Source: Schlegelella aquatica (GTDB taxonomy: Bacteria; Pseudomonadota; Gammaproteobacteria; Burkholderiales; Burkholderiaceae_C). From it: 64,000 nt of DNA. Shown here piece after piece: positions 17,705-26,267 of this stretch; the first letter of the stretch is position 1, and each line of letters begins with the position of its first letter. The position numbers and the translations under genes are program-made. Under the pieces are notes generated by a model. The model did no database searches and was not told the origin of the DNA. It saw only the letters and a program-made list of their open reading frames with translations. Location of the stretch: positions 1,922,001 to 1,986,000 of the forward strand of contig NZ_CP110257.1 in assembly GCF_026013905.1 (NCBI RefSeq). The letters are read 5' to 3'.

Positions 17705-18349
17705 TCACTGAGCGTTGACGGGCGACTTCGGATCGAGCAGGAGCGCCATCACGTGGCGCAACTGCTGCTCGTTGAGGATGCCGGCGTCGCCGAAGCGCGG
17801 CATCTGGGAGCAGGCGTTGTAGGCGTGGCTGTTCCAGATCTTGGCCCAGGTGTACTTGACGATCTCGGCAGAGGCCGGATCGGCGGGGTCCTGCACTCCG
17901 CGCAGCTTGCCGTACTGGTACAGGCTGGGGCCGATGTTGCCGTAGGAGATTTCCGTCTTGGTGAGCTGATGGCAGGCGTAGCAGTTGCCGCCAGCCACGG
18001 TCTCGGCGCTGTCGTTGAATTGCAGCCCCCGGCCGCTCTGGGCGATGCGTTCACCCTCTTTCCAGTCGCCCAGGTACTTGCCGTCGGCCGGGTAGCGCAC
18101 CCGGGCCAACGCGTCACGCTCGAGGCTCTGGCGCACGGCGGGGTCGAGATCCCGCCCGGCCGCAGCCGCCTCGCTGCAGTGCTTTTGCAGCGGGGTCTGA
18201 TCGAGCCGGTCGAGCTTGGCGATGCCCCGCTCCCGGAACGACTCCTTCAACACCATCGCGACGTCCGGCCCGCGCTCCATGGCGGCACAGCCGGCGAGCA
18301 GGACGACCGCGGCGGCTCCCATCCATGCGCGTTGCTTCATCTTCTTCAC
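17705..18349 (-). CDS. soxX: Sulfur oxidation c-type cytochrome SoxX
   Basis: SoxX pairs with SoxA as the periplasmic SoxAX cytochrome that attaches thiosulfate to the SoxY carrier. The 214-residue protein has a single heme site in NCYACHQL and an axial Met in ACSQMPRFG. KYTWAKIWNSHAYNACSQMP is family-typical. Oddly, the signal peptide ends as VVLLAGCAAM, a lipobox-like site (Cys21), so this SoxX may be a lipoprotein rather than fully soluble. The gene is last in soxY-Z-A-X, 12 bp after soxA. Confidence 0.93.
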   Translation of the reverse strand: MKKMKQRAWMGAAAVVLLAGCAAMERGPDVAMVLKESFRERGIAKLDRLDQTPLQKHCSEAAAAGRDLDPAVRQSLERDALARVRYPADGKYLGDWKEGERIAQSGRGLQFNDSAETVAGGNCYACHQLTKTEISYGNIGPSLYQYGKLRGVQDPADPASAEIVKYTWAKIWNSHAYNACSQMPRFGDAGILNEQQLRHVMALLLDPKSPVNAQ

Positions 18350-18361
18350 GAGAGCTCCTCC

Positions 18362-19177
18362 TCAACGCTTGATGGCGGGCGCCGCCATCTTTCCGCCGTT
18401 GGCATTGACGCCCAGGAACGTGATCAGGTCCACCGAGGCCTGGCTCAGGTACTTCAGTTCCGGGAAGCGTTGTTGGCGGAAGCAGTCGTAGAGCCGCCAC
18501 TGCATGGTGCGCAGGGCGCCTTGCGAGACGCGGTAGGCGGGCCAGCCCGCGAACGCGGCCTGGGCCGGGGCCTTCTGCGTCAGGTTGGGCAGGTCCTGCA
18601 GCCGGATGCGCTGCCCGTCGACCGAATGGCAGGTCGCGCAGGCGAAGTCGTACGGACCGCCGCGGTAGTAGAACATCTTGCGCCCGCGCTCGTAGGCGGC
18701 GCGCTCCTTCGGGTGCGCCTGCGGGACGGCGATCGTCGCGTCACGCGACTCGTCGTACAGGAAGGCGACGAGGTCCTCGATCTCGGTGGCCTTCTGCCCG
18801 TCGCCCGAGAAGGGGCGCGCAGTGACCTCCTCGCGAGAGAACCCTTGCAGCGTCACCATGCAGTGCACCAGCCTCGACTCGAGGTCCATCACGGCGTCCA
18901 CGTCGGCGAAATAGCGCGGCAGGGCCGCCGCCGCACCCGCCACCACGCCCGGCCCCTTGCCGAGATCGCACTGCTCGAGAGAGGCGTTCTTGGGGCCGCG
19001 CTTCTGCTTCCACAGCGCCGCGCCCCGGGCGGCATTGAGGTCAGCCGGATTGCCGTCCTGCAGTGAAGCCCGATAGTCGGCAATGGCGTCGACGGCGGAC
19101 TTCTGCGCGAAGGCTGGCGCCGCTGCCGCCGCTGCCATTAGGGCGGCACACGTGCCCACCCACACGGTGCGTTTCAT
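18362..19177 (-). CDS. soxA: Sulfur oxidation c-type cytochrome SoxA
   Basis: SoxA is the catalytic subunit of SoxAX, which oxidatively joins thiosulfate to the SoxY cysteine. The 271-residue product begins behind AGGAG with a clear signal peptide ending PAFAQ. Only one CxxCH motif is present (FACATCHSVDG). The position of the first heme in diheme SoxA reads EQCDLGKGPG, so this is the single-heme type. The Cys that becomes the modified heme ligand is in RLYDCFRQQRFPEL. It lies between soxZ and soxX. Confidence 0.94.
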   Translation of the reverse strand: MKRTVWVGTCAALMAAAAAAPAFAQKSAVDAIADYRASLQDGNPADLNAARGAALWKQKRGPKNASLEQCDLGKGPGVVAGAAAALPRYFADVDAVMDLESRLVHCMVTLQGFSREEVTARPFSGDGQKATEIEDLVAFLYDESRDATIAVPQAHPKERAAYERGRKMFYYRGGPYDFACATCHSVDGQRIRLQDLPNLTQKAPAQAAFAGWPAYRVSQGALRTMQWRLYDCFRQQRFPELKYLSQASVDLITFLGVNANGGKMAAPAIKR

Positions 19178-19200
19178 GCGAGTCTCCTCTTGTTGTGACA

Positions 19201-19220
19201 GCGGCCGCTGATGCGGCCGC
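19201..19220 (-). other. Hairpin between soxZ and soxA
   Basis: GCGGCCGC (19201-19208) is repeated at 19213-19220. Because the octamer is its own complement, the two copies form an 8-bp stem with a TGAT loop. It lies in the 89-bp soxZ-soxA gap and may affect mRNA stability or the SoxYZ:SoxAX ratio. Confidence 0.35.
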
Positions 19221-19266
19221 GCCTGGCTTTGTCTGTTCACCCCGGAGCGCAACGGGGCGAGCCGTC

Positions 19267-19578
19267 TCAGGCGATCACCGCCTCGTCGGTCCGCTTGTCT
19301 CCGCGGTTGTCCACCCAGGAGACGGTGACCTTGTCGCCCGCCTTGCCGCCACGGAAGCTGAACTGGAGGTACGGGTTCTTGGACACCGCGGGCCCCCACT
19401 GGGCGGTGAGGACGGTGCGGCCGTTGTGTTGCGCGGTCACTTCCTGGATGAACCAGGCCGGAATCACCTTGCCGCTCGCGTCGCGCCGCTGGCCGCTTTC
19501 CATTTCGTGGGCCATCAGCACGCGCACGACCGTCTTGTCGCCCTGGACCTGAGCGCGAATGCGCATCGGATCTGCCAT
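19267..19578 (-). CDS. soxZ: Thiosulfate oxidation carrier complex protein SoxZ
   Basis: SoxZ is the partner of SoxY in the carrier on which sulfur is oxidised in the periplasm. The 103-residue protein has the family pattern PMRIRAQVQGDKTVVRVLMA, HEMESGQRRD and PAWFIQEVTAQHNG, and lacks its own signal peptide because it travels with SoxY through Tat. ATG 19578 was chosen over a TTG two codons upstream; AAAGGAG is nearby. It lies 30 bp after soxY. Confidence 0.95.
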   Translation of the reverse strand: MADPMRIRAQVQGDKTVVRVLMAHEMESGQRRDASGKVIPAWFIQEVTAQHNGRTVLTAQWGPAVSKNPYLQFSFRGGKAGDKVTVSWVDNRGDKRTDEAVIA

Positions 19579-19608
19579 TTGCAAACTCCTTTGTCGACGT
19601 GGACGGGC

Positions 19609-20070
19609 TCAGCCGCCGCAGCCGCCGAGGGTGACCTTCACTTCCTTGACGGCGTAGTAATACTTCTCGCCCGCCTTGACGAGCGCATATACGTTGGACG
19701 TCTGCCCCATCTTGATGTTGGTGGCGACGTTGGCGTCCGTGCCCTCGGGGACGTCGAACACCGCAGCCAGCGTGTTGGGGTTCTTCTCCACCAGCACCGC
19801 GACCTGGGTCGTACCCGGCAGGCTGCTCGCCACGCCCACCCGCACCACGTTGCCGTTCTCGGCGATCTCGGGCGCCGACAGCGTCACTTGGGCGCTCTCG
19901 GTCGGCGCGGCTCCGCCCAGCGCCTTGACCACCTCGTTCAGGCCCTTCATCTCGAATGCCGCCTTGTTCCAGGCGGCCTGGGCCGAAGCCGGCAGCAAGC
20001 CGGCCATGGCGGCCAGGCCGAGCACCGTCGTGCTGGCGCTACCCTGCAGGAACTGCCTGCGGTTTGCCAT
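19609..20070 (-). CDS. soxY: Thiosulfate oxidation carrier protein SoxY
   Basis: SoxY carries the sulfur substrate on a C-terminal cysteine. The 153-residue protein has a Tat signal (NRRQFLQGSAS, cleavage near ASAQA) and ends with the required swinging arm GGCGG. The central VRVGVASSLPGTTQVAVLVE and KYYYAVKEVKVTLGGCGG are family-typical. A strong TTTTTTGGAGG ribosome site precedes ATG 20070. First gene of soxYZAX; no soxB, soxCD or regulator is nearby, so full sulfur oxidation would need genes elsewhere. Confidence 0.96.
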   Translation of the reverse strand: MANRRQFLQGSASTTVLGLAAMAGLLPASAQAAWNKAAFEMKGLNEVVKALGGAAPTESAQVTLSAPEIAENGNVVRVGVASSLPGTTQVAVLVEKNPNTLAAVFDVPEGTDANVATNIKMGQTSNVYALVKAGEKYYYAVKEVKVTLGGCGG

Positions 20071-20200
20071 AGGTCAACCTCCAAAAAAGAACATTCCGAT
20101 CTACTGATACTCTGAACAATACCGTCTCTGCGGCAGTTGCGTGTTCGGATTAACGCGAATAGGCGAGGCAGATTTCGCACCCCGGGAGCAGTCCGGTCGC

Positions 20201-22627
20201 CTAGCGGGAGACCTCGCGCTCGGCGGTCGGGGTCTGGCTCGCCTCGAACGCCTCGGCCGGCACCGCGGGCGAATAGAGGAACCCCTGGAACTCGTCGACA
20301 CCTGCTTCGAGCAGGAATTGTCGCTGAGCTTGGGTCTCCACCCCTTCTGCGATGACTTTCAGGCCGAGCGCACGGGCGAGGTGCACGATGGCGCGCACGA
20401 TGCCCACATCGCTCTCGTCGGACGGCAGGCCGTTGACGAAGGAGCGGTCGATCTTGAGCTTGCGGATCGGGAAGCGCTTCAGGTAGCCGAGGCTGGAGTA
20501 GCCGGTGCCGAAGTCGTCGATGGCCATGCGCACGCCGAGCTTGGCCAGGGCCTTGAGCCGCGCCAGCGTTTCGTCCACGTCGTGAACGAGGATGGACTCG
20601 GTCAGCTCCAGTTCGAGCAGGTCGGCCGGCAAACCGGAGACGGCCAGCGCCGAGGCGACCCGCTCCAGGAAATCCGGTTGCTGGAACTGCAGCGCCGAGA
20701 CGTTGATCGAGACCACCCAGCGCCGGCCCGCCCGGTGCCACCGGGCCGCCTGGCCGACCGCCTGCGTCAAGACCCAGTCCCCGAGCGTGACGATGAAGCC
20801 CGACTCCTCGGCCACCGGGATGAAGCGGCCCGGCGGGACTTGGCCGAGCTCCTCGTCGCGCCATCGCAAGAGCGCCTCGGCCCCCACCACGGCGCCGGTC
20901 CTGAGGTCCACTTGCGGCTGGTAGTGCAGGCTGAAATCTCCCCTGGGCAGCCCCTGCCGCATGGCGTGGTCCAGCTTCATGCGCGACAGCAGGTCCACGT
21001 TCATTTGGGGCTGGTAGAACCGGAACCCGGCCCGTCCCCGCTCCTTGACCCGGAACATCGCGGCGTCCGCGTTCTTGATCAGGTCGGTCGCTGTGATGCC
21101 GTCGTTGGGGTAGAGCGCGATGCCGATGCTGCATGTCACCGTGAAGGTCACATCGTCCAACGCGAACGGAGAGCCCATGGTGCCGAGGATGCGGCGCGCC
21201 AGCATCTCCGCGCGACGGGCGTCGGCTTGATGCACCAGCACCACGAACTCGTCGCCGCCCAGGCGGGCGACCGTGTCGACCTCGCGCACGCAGGCCTTCA
21301 GCCGCCCGGCGACCTCCGCGAGCACGCGGTCGCCGAAGGCGTGCCCCAGGGAGTCGTTGATCTGCTTGAATCGATCCAGGTCGACGAACAGCACGGCCAG
21401 CGGCCCCTGGTCCCGCCTGGCGAGCGCCAGCGCGAACTCGATGCGCTCGTTGAGCAGCAGCCGGTTCGGCAGGCCGGTGAGGCCGTCGGTGTAGGCGAGT
21501 TCCTCGATGCGCCGCCGGGCGGCGTGCTTGTCGGAGAGGTCCCGGACGAAGCCGATGAAGTGCAGCGGTCGCCCCCTCTCGTCCGGCACCCGCACGAGCG
21601 AGAGGTGACAAGGCCCGGCGTGACCGCCCTTTTGCCGCAGGTCGAGTTCACCTTCCCACAGGCCTTCGGTGTGCAGCACGTCGCGGATGCGATCGAACGG
21701 CAGGGGCTGCCCCGAAGCGCCCTGCAGCAGCTGGTCGGCGGCTTGCCCGATCAGTTCCTGGCGGGGGTGCCCCGTCAGCCGCTCGAAGCTGGGGTTGACG
21801 GTGATGAGCTTGAGCTGCGGATCGCAGACGAAGATGCCGTCCAGACTGGCCTCGAACACCTTCGCGCCGAGCTGGAGACGCGATTCGGTGGCCACGCGCT
21901 CGGTGATGTCGCGGAACGAGTACACGCGCCCGATCGGTCGCCCCCTGCTGCACTGAGGCAGGGTCTGCCGCTCGATGATCTTGCCGTTGCGCAGCACCAG
22001 GGTGTCGGTGGCCTCCAGCAGCGGGCTGCGCTCGATCAGTTCCAGGCGCTCCAGATAGGCCTGCGGATCGGCCACTTGGTGGCGCATCCAGGCAAAGACG
22101 CCCTGGTCGTCGCGCCGGGTGAGCAAGCGCCGGGGCAGCTCCCACAGCTGCGCGAAGCGCTCGTTGTAGCCGCGGATGGTCCCCTGCAAGTCCACGGCGA
22201 GGATGCCGTCCGCGGTGGATTCGAGCGTGGCCCTCAGTTCGGCGATGAGCTTTTCCAGCTCGTCTTCGACACGCTGCTGCTCGCTGCGGTCGCGCATGCC
22301 CACGACGTAGTACGAGACGGTGGGCCCGAGCTTGGCGCGCGAGACCCGGCGCTCGACGTGGACCATGCGTCCGTCGGCCCGGGCCACCAAGGTCTCGGAC
22401 AGGATCCGGTCGGCCAAGCCGGCGGCCGCATCTTCCCAGAAGAGCACGTCCTCCGGCGTGCAGGCCAGCTCGATCACCGCACGCCCGACCAGGCTGCCAC
22501 CCGGCACGCCGAGCAGGTCATGCGCGGCCCGGTTCGCGGCCTTGACCCGCAGGTCGAGGGGGTCCACGATCCAGACGGCTTCCAACATGCCGTCGATCAG
22601 CGTCTGGATCTGCTCGGCCGACGTCAT
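20201..22627 (-). CDS. PAS-PAS-PAS-GGDEF-EAL cyclic-di-GMP turnover protein
   Basis: The 808-residue cytoplasmic protein lacks membrane segments. Three PAS-like units (about 5-115, 130-245 and 255-365) precede a GGDEF domain with intact GGDEF at 457-461 and an RxxD inhibitory site REVD at 448-451. An EAL domain follows (EAL 584-586, DDFGTGYSSLGYLKRFP, KIDRSF, EGVET). Both the cyclase and the phosphodiesterase sites look active on these motifs, so the direction of activity cannot be read from sequence. It begins 11 bp after the HD-GYP gene and is almost surely co-transcribed with it. The PAS ligands are unknown. Confidence 0.93.
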   Translation of the reverse strand: MTSAEQIQTLIDGMLEAVWIVDPLDLRVKAANRAAHDLLGVPGGSLVGRAVIELACTPEDVLFWEDAAAGLADRILSETLVARADGRMVHVERRVSRAKLGPTVSYYVVGMRDRSEQQRVEDELEKLIAELRATLESTADGILAVDLQGTIRGYNERFAQLWELPRRLLTRRDDQGVFAWMRHQVADPQAYLERLELIERSPLLEATDTLVLRNGKIIERQTLPQCSRGRPIGRVYSFRDITERVATESRLQLGAKVFEASLDGIFVCDPQLKLITVNPSFERLTGHPRQELIGQAADQLLQGASGQPLPFDRIRDVLHTEGLWEGELDLRQKGGHAGPCHLSLVRVPDERGRPLHFIGFVRDLSDKHAARRRIEELAYTDGLTGLPNRLLLNERIEFALALARRDQGPLAVLFVDLDRFKQINDSLGHAFGDRVLAEVAGRLKACVREVDTVARLGGDEFVVLVHQADARRAEMLARRILGTMGSPFALDDVTFTVTCSIGIALYPNDGITATDLIKNADAAMFRVKERGRAGFRFYQPQMNVDLLSRMKLDHAMRQGLPRGDFSLHYQPQVDLRTGAVVGAEALLRWRDEELGQVPPGRFIPVAEESGFIVTLGDWVLTQAVGQAARWHRAGRRWVVSINVSALQFQQPDFLERVASALAVSGLPADLLELELTESILVHDVDETLARLKALAKLGVRMAIDDFGTGYSSLGYLKRFPIRKLKIDRSFVNGLPSDESDVGIVRAIVHLARALGLKVIAEGVETQAQRQFLLEAGVDEFQGFLYSPAVPAEAFEASQTPTAEREVSR

Positions 22628-22638
22628 GCGGCCAGTCC

Positions 22639-23937
22639 CTAGTCCTCGAGGCGAGCCTCACGGGCCCGCTCGAAGAAGTAGCAGATCCGCTGGCGGGGCG
22701 AGAGGTACTCGAGCGACTCGCGTGGCAGTTGCAAGGGCTTGAGGCTGCGCCGTACGCCGAGGTCGGTGTGATCCTCCAAGTCGACGAGCAGCGCCTCGTC
22801 GCGGGGCACTCGCGGGTCGTGCACGATGACTCGGGGCTTGAGCGGTCGCGCCGCGTTGACCGAGACGACCATCGCATAGCGGTCGTCGGTGAGCTGGACG
22901 ACGGAGCCGGGGGGATAGACCCCCATCATCTTGATGAAGGCGCTCAGGATGGTCCCGTCGAAGCGGGACTTCATCTGCGCGAACATGAGCGACAGCGCCT
23001 CGTGAGGCGTCATGGCCTTGGCGGGATTCTGCGGATTGCACAGATTGTCGTAGCGATTGACCAGCGCCACGATCCGGGCCGCCACGAGGATGCGCTCGCC
23101 TGCCAGACGCAAGGGAAAGCCGCTGCCATCGGCATGCTCGTGATGCTGGCCGATGACGAGCGCGGCCGTCGGGCTGAGCTGCATCTTGCGGGCGATGCTG
23201 ACGCCGTGGGCGACGTGCTCCTGATAGAACTGCAATTCGGCGAGCGTGAAATGCTCGTCCTTCCAGCGGACGCGGTCCGGCAGGTCGATCTTGCCGATGT
23301 CGTGCAGCAGCGCGCCCAGCCCGAGATCCTGAAGCTCCTCCGGCGTCAGGCCGACGGCCTTGCCCAGAAGCATCGAAATCACCGTGACGTTCAGGCTGTG
23401 GAACGAGGCCCGGTCGCCCGCCACTTCGGTGAGGAGGCGGATGCACGTCTCGTGGGTGCCACAGATCTTGTCGCGGAACCCGTGGATCAGCGCTTCGGAC
23501 TTCTCGCGAGCGGACTGCGGCTCGGTATGGACCTGATCGACCAGCTGCTTGTAGCTGCGCTGCGCCTGCATCAGCTCGCGCTCGCACTGCATGAGGCTCG
23601 CCTGTTGAGCCGCGAGCAGTTCCCGGCGGCGCCGACGGGCCTCCTGCTCGGCCTGGGCCGCTGCGTCGACGGGGGCTGCCGGCTGCGTCGGCTGGGGTGG
23701 CTCGCCACCCGATACCTCGGCTTCATAGGCCTCGACGGCCGCCGGGTCGCTGCGCAGCGGCTCCCAACGTACCTGGGTCAGACCGAGGGAGCGGATCGTC
23801 GCGATCTGCTCCGGGGATGCGATGCGAAAACTGCTGAGGGCAAACGGATGGTCGATCCACCCGACATCGAGATGCACATGCATCCCGACGCGCAGGTGGC
23901 GGACGTCGATGTAATGCAGCGAGTGAGCGTCTTTCAT
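22639..23937 (-). CDS. HD-GYP cyclic-di-GMP phosphodiesterase with DUF3391 N-terminus
   Basis: HD-GYP proteins hydrolyse c-di-GMP. The 432-residue protein has a DUF3391-like N-terminus (YIDVRHLRVGMHVHLDVGW), a Pro/Gln/Ala linker and charged helix (about 78-130), and an HD-GYP domain with LLHDIGKIDLP (His212, Asp213) and HHEHADGSGFPL, the GYP motif here being GFP. A C-terminal part of about 80 residues follows. ATG 23937 begins the DUF3391 motif. A sigma-28-like promoter sits about 39 bases upstream, and the GGDEF-EAL gene follows after 11 bp. This suggests a motility-linked c-di-GMP operon. Confidence 0.93.
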   Translation of the reverse strand: MKDAHSLHYIDVRHLRVGMHVHLDVGWIDHPFALSSFRIASPEQIATIRSLGLTQVRWEPLRSDPAAVEAYEAEVSGGEPPQPTQPAAPVDAAAQAEQEARRRRRELLAAQQASLMQCERELMQAQRSYKQLVDQVHTEPQSAREKSEALIHGFRDKICGTHETCIRLLTEVAGDRASFHSLNVTVISMLLGKAVGLTPEELQDLGLGALLHDIGKIDLPDRVRWKDEHFTLAELQFYQEHVAHGVSIARKMQLSPTAALVIGQHHEHADGSGFPLRLAGERILVAARIVALVNRYDNLCNPQNPAKAMTPHEALSLMFAQMKSRFDGTILSAFIKMMGVYPPGSVVQLTDDRYAMVVSVNAARPLKPRVIVHDPRVPRDEALLVDLEDHTDLGVRRSLKPLQLPRESLEYLSPRQRICYFFERAREARLED

Positions 23938-23975
23938 CCGGGAGGGATGGCCTCAGAAAGTGACCAGCCTCTCAC

Positions 23976-24003
23976 TTTTCGGCATTTGTCCGCAGTTCTT
24001 GAG
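23976..24003 (-). promoter_or_regulatory. Sigma-28 (FliA)-like promoter of the c-di-GMP operon
   Basis: On the minus strand CTCAAG (24003-23998) is followed after 14 bases by GCCGAAAA (23983-23976), that is TCAA-N15-GCCGAAAA. This matches the flagellar consensus TAAA-N15-GCCGATAA with two differences. The expected start near 23968 would give a leader of about 30 nt. Confidence 0.5.
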
Positions 24004-24051
24004 CGCCGCCAACCTGTCAGTTCTGCCGGGCGACGCACCCGCCGCCCACGC

Positions 24052-25959
24052 TCAACCCGGCTGCACGGAGTCCTGCATCAAGCTGCGGATCTGGTCCAGC
24101 GCACTCGGATCCTCGATGGTCGTGAGATCGCCCGGGTCCCTGCCCTCGCAGACGGCCTGGATCGCCCGTCGCAACAGCTTGCCGGAGCGCGTCTTGGGCA
24201 GGACCGTGACGAATCTCACGCGCGCGGGCCGGGCGACGGCGCCCAGCTGCTCGTCCACCCGCTTCATGATCTCGCCCTCCAGCCGCAGTTGCAGCTCGGG
24301 CGTCGCGACGCTCGCCGCATCGCGTGCCACGGCGAACGCCATCGCGACCTGCCCCTTGAGGCTGTCGGCCACGCCCACGACGGCCACCTCGGCCACGAGG
24401 GGGTGGCTGGCAATGCTCTCCTCGATTTCGCGCGTGCCCAGGCGGTGGCCGGCGACGTTGATGACGTCGTCGGTGCGGCCGAGGATGAAGTAGTAGCCGT
24501 CATCGTCTCGCACGCCCCAGTCGAAAGTGCTGTAGGCCATGCGGCCGGGGAAGTTGCTCCAGTACGTCTTGACGAAGCGCTCGTCGTCGCCCCATACCGT
24601 CTGCATGCAACCCGGGGGAAGCGGCCCATCGATGGCAATCACGCCTTTTTGGTTCGGGCCGGTCAGTTCCTCCCCGGTGCTCTCGTGCAGCAGCTTGACG
24701 TCATAGCCGCACATCGGCACGCCCGGCGAGCCGTAACGGCCCTGGCGCGGCTCGACTCCGTTGGCGATCGTGAGGATGGGCCAGCCGGTTTCGGTCTGCC
24801 AGTAGTTGTCCACGACGGGCTTGCCCAGCCCGTCCGCGATCCACCGGGCGGTCGGCTCGTCCAAGGGCTCGCCGGCCAGGAACAGCGCCCGCAGCGAGGA
24901 GAGGTCGTACTTGGTCAGGAAGGCCGGATCGTGCTTCTTCAACACGCGGATCGCCGTCGGCGCGCTGAACATGGCGGTGACCTTGTACTTTTCCACCAGG
25001 CTCCACCAGATGCCGGCATCGGGACGGATCGGCAGCCCTTCGTAGAGGATGGTGGCCATGCCCGCGATGAGAGGGCCGTAGACGATGTAGCTGTGGCCGA
25101 CCACCCACCCGATGTCGCTCGTGCAGAAGTAGGTCTCGCCTGCCTGGCCGCAGAAGATGTATTTCATGCTCGCCGCCAGCGCCACCGCGTAGCCGCCCGT
25201 GTCACGCTGCACACCCTTCGGGCGGCCGGTGGTCCCGCTGGTGTAGAGGATGTAGCTTGGGTGCGTGGCCTCGACCCACACGCACGGAACCTCGGCCTGC
25301 CCATGGGCCTGCCTCAACTCGGCATAGAGCACGTCCCGCCCCGGCACCAGCTCCATCGCCGCCAGCCCCCGGTCCACCAGCAGCACCTTCTCGGGCTTGT
25401 GCTGGCTCAGACGCACCGCCTCGTCGAGCAAGGGTTTGTACGGCACCACCTTCCCACCCCGGCTGCCGGCGTCCGCGCTCACCACGACCTTCGGGCGGGC
25501 ATCGTCGATGCGGCTCGCCAGGCTGACGCTCGCGAAGCCCCCGAACACGACCGAATGAATGGCGCCGATGCGCGCGCAGGCGAGCATGGCGAACACCGCC
25601 TGCGGGACCATCGGCATGTAGATCAGCACGCGGTCCCCCTTGACGACGCCCAGGGCCTGGAGGATGGCCGCCATGGACTGCACCTCGCGGTGCAGGTCGG
25701 CGAAGGTATAGGTGCGCTCCTCACCGGTCTCGGTCGAGACATAGATCAGCGCCGGCTGGGCCGACCGCTCGGGGAGATGGCGGTCCACCGCGTTGTGGCA
25801 CAGGTTGGTCGTGCCGTCGGCGAACCAGCGCGCGAACGGCGGGCGGCTGTAGTCGCAGATCACCTGCGGCGTCTGCTCCCAATCCACCAGCCGGGCCTGC
25901 TCGGCCCAGAATGCGTCGCGCTCGACGATGGAGCGGCGGTGAAAGTCCTCGTAGCGCAT
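24052..25959 (-). CDS. prpE: Propionate-CoA ligase
   Basis: The 635-residue cytoplasmic enzyme activates propionate to propionyl-CoA through an acyl-adenylate. It has the PrpE-type N-terminus (RPPFARWFADGTTNLCHNAV), the adenylation motif YTSGTTGRPKGVQRDTGG, the core motif TYFCTSDIGWVVGH, and the C-terminal hinge and catalytic Lys region (LGTREIEESI, TRSGKLLRRAIQ). PrpE is separated from acetyl-CoA synthetase by the first motif and by the length. The other 2-methylcitrate cycle genes are not adjacent, so this is a stand-alone copy, with a possible palindromic operator upstream. Confidence 0.93.
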   Translation of the reverse strand: MRYEDFHRRSIVERDAFWAEQARLVDWEQTPQVICDYSRPPFARWFADGTTNLCHNAVDRHLPERSAQPALIYVSTETGEERTYTFADLHREVQSMAAILQALGVVKGDRVLIYMPMVPQAVFAMLACARIGAIHSVVFGGFASVSLASRIDDARPKVVVSADAGSRGGKVVPYKPLLDEAVRLSQHKPEKVLLVDRGLAAMELVPGRDVLYAELRQAHGQAEVPCVWVEATHPSYILYTSGTTGRPKGVQRDTGGYAVALAASMKYIFCGQAGETYFCTSDIGWVVGHSYIVYGPLIAGMATILYEGLPIRPDAGIWWSLVEKYKVTAMFSAPTAIRVLKKHDPAFLTKYDLSSLRALFLAGEPLDEPTARWIADGLGKPVVDNYWQTETGWPILTIANGVEPRQGRYGSPGVPMCGYDVKLLHESTGEELTGPNQKGVIAIDGPLPPGCMQTVWGDDERFVKTYWSNFPGRMAYSTFDWGVRDDDGYYFILGRTDDVINVAGHRLGTREIEESIASHPLVAEVAVVGVADSLKGQVAMAFAVARDAASVATPELQLRLEGEIMKRVDEQLGAVARPARVRFVTVLPKTRSGKLLRRAIQAVCEGRDPGDLTTIEDPSALDQIRSLMQDSVQPG

Positions 25960-26012
25960 GGATGTCTCCTCTGGCCAGCGGCCCGCGCGGTTCGGTTCTA
26001 GGCAGTCTTGTG

Positions 26013-26024
26013 TCTTATAGAAGA
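26013..26024 (-). promoter_or_regulatory. Possible operator/-10 region upstream of prpE
   Basis: TCTTATAGAAGA is an imperfect palindrome 54 bases before the prpE start. Read on the minus strand it contains TATAAG as a -10-like hexamer. A second GTCTT copy lies just beside it (26006-26010). Similar CTTATA-AAG palindromes precede GntR-controlled organic acid genes in betaproteobacteria; the regulator here is unknown. Confidence 0.3.
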
Positions 26025-26230
26025 GTTTGCGTCATTGAAGGCCGCGCAACTGACGTGGCGCTGACGCCCGGGCTGTTTCGTGCTGCCATGTTGACGCGCC
26101 GGGCCGGCGCCCGCATTCGGGCCAGCCCGAAGCCCCAGCGAAGGACGAAGAAAGCCGCGCGGGCCGTGCTGTCATCCGCGCGCGCACCTGACAAACCCTC
26201 TGCAAGCCCTTGATTTGCGGCACTTTTCGA

Positions 26231-26259
26231 TTGACGCGCGCCGCCTGCTCGTCTATGGT
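26231..26259 (+). promoter_or_regulatory. Sigma-70 promoter of the NlpC/P60 gene, nearly leaderless
   Basis: TTGACG (26231-26236), a 17-bp spacer and TATGGT (26254-26259) lie immediately before ATG 26268. The expected start at about 26265-26267 would leave zero to three bases of leader, so the mRNA is probably leaderless. Confidence 0.55.
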
Positions 26260-26267
26260 GCGGCGCC

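Larger units (their letters stand above)
25960..26267. other. Divergent prpE / nlpC intergenic region
   Basis: This 308-bp gap has no gene. It contains a possible prpE operator (26013-26024) and a good sigma-70 promoter for the NlpC/P60 gene (26231-26259). Between them I see only GC-rich DNA without a convincing frame or RNA gene. Confidence 0.6.

Noticed and set aside
19201..19220. Paired GCGGCCGC palindromes as an attachment or recombination site
   Set aside because: They form a simple 8-bp hairpin in a GC-rich gap inside the sox operon; no integrase or duplicated target is present.
22729..26001. A 1090-codon open frame on the plus strand opposite the HD-GYP and prpE genes
   Set aside because: It is antisense to two clearly recognised proteins, has no similarity or ribosome site, and arises from high GC at third codon positions.
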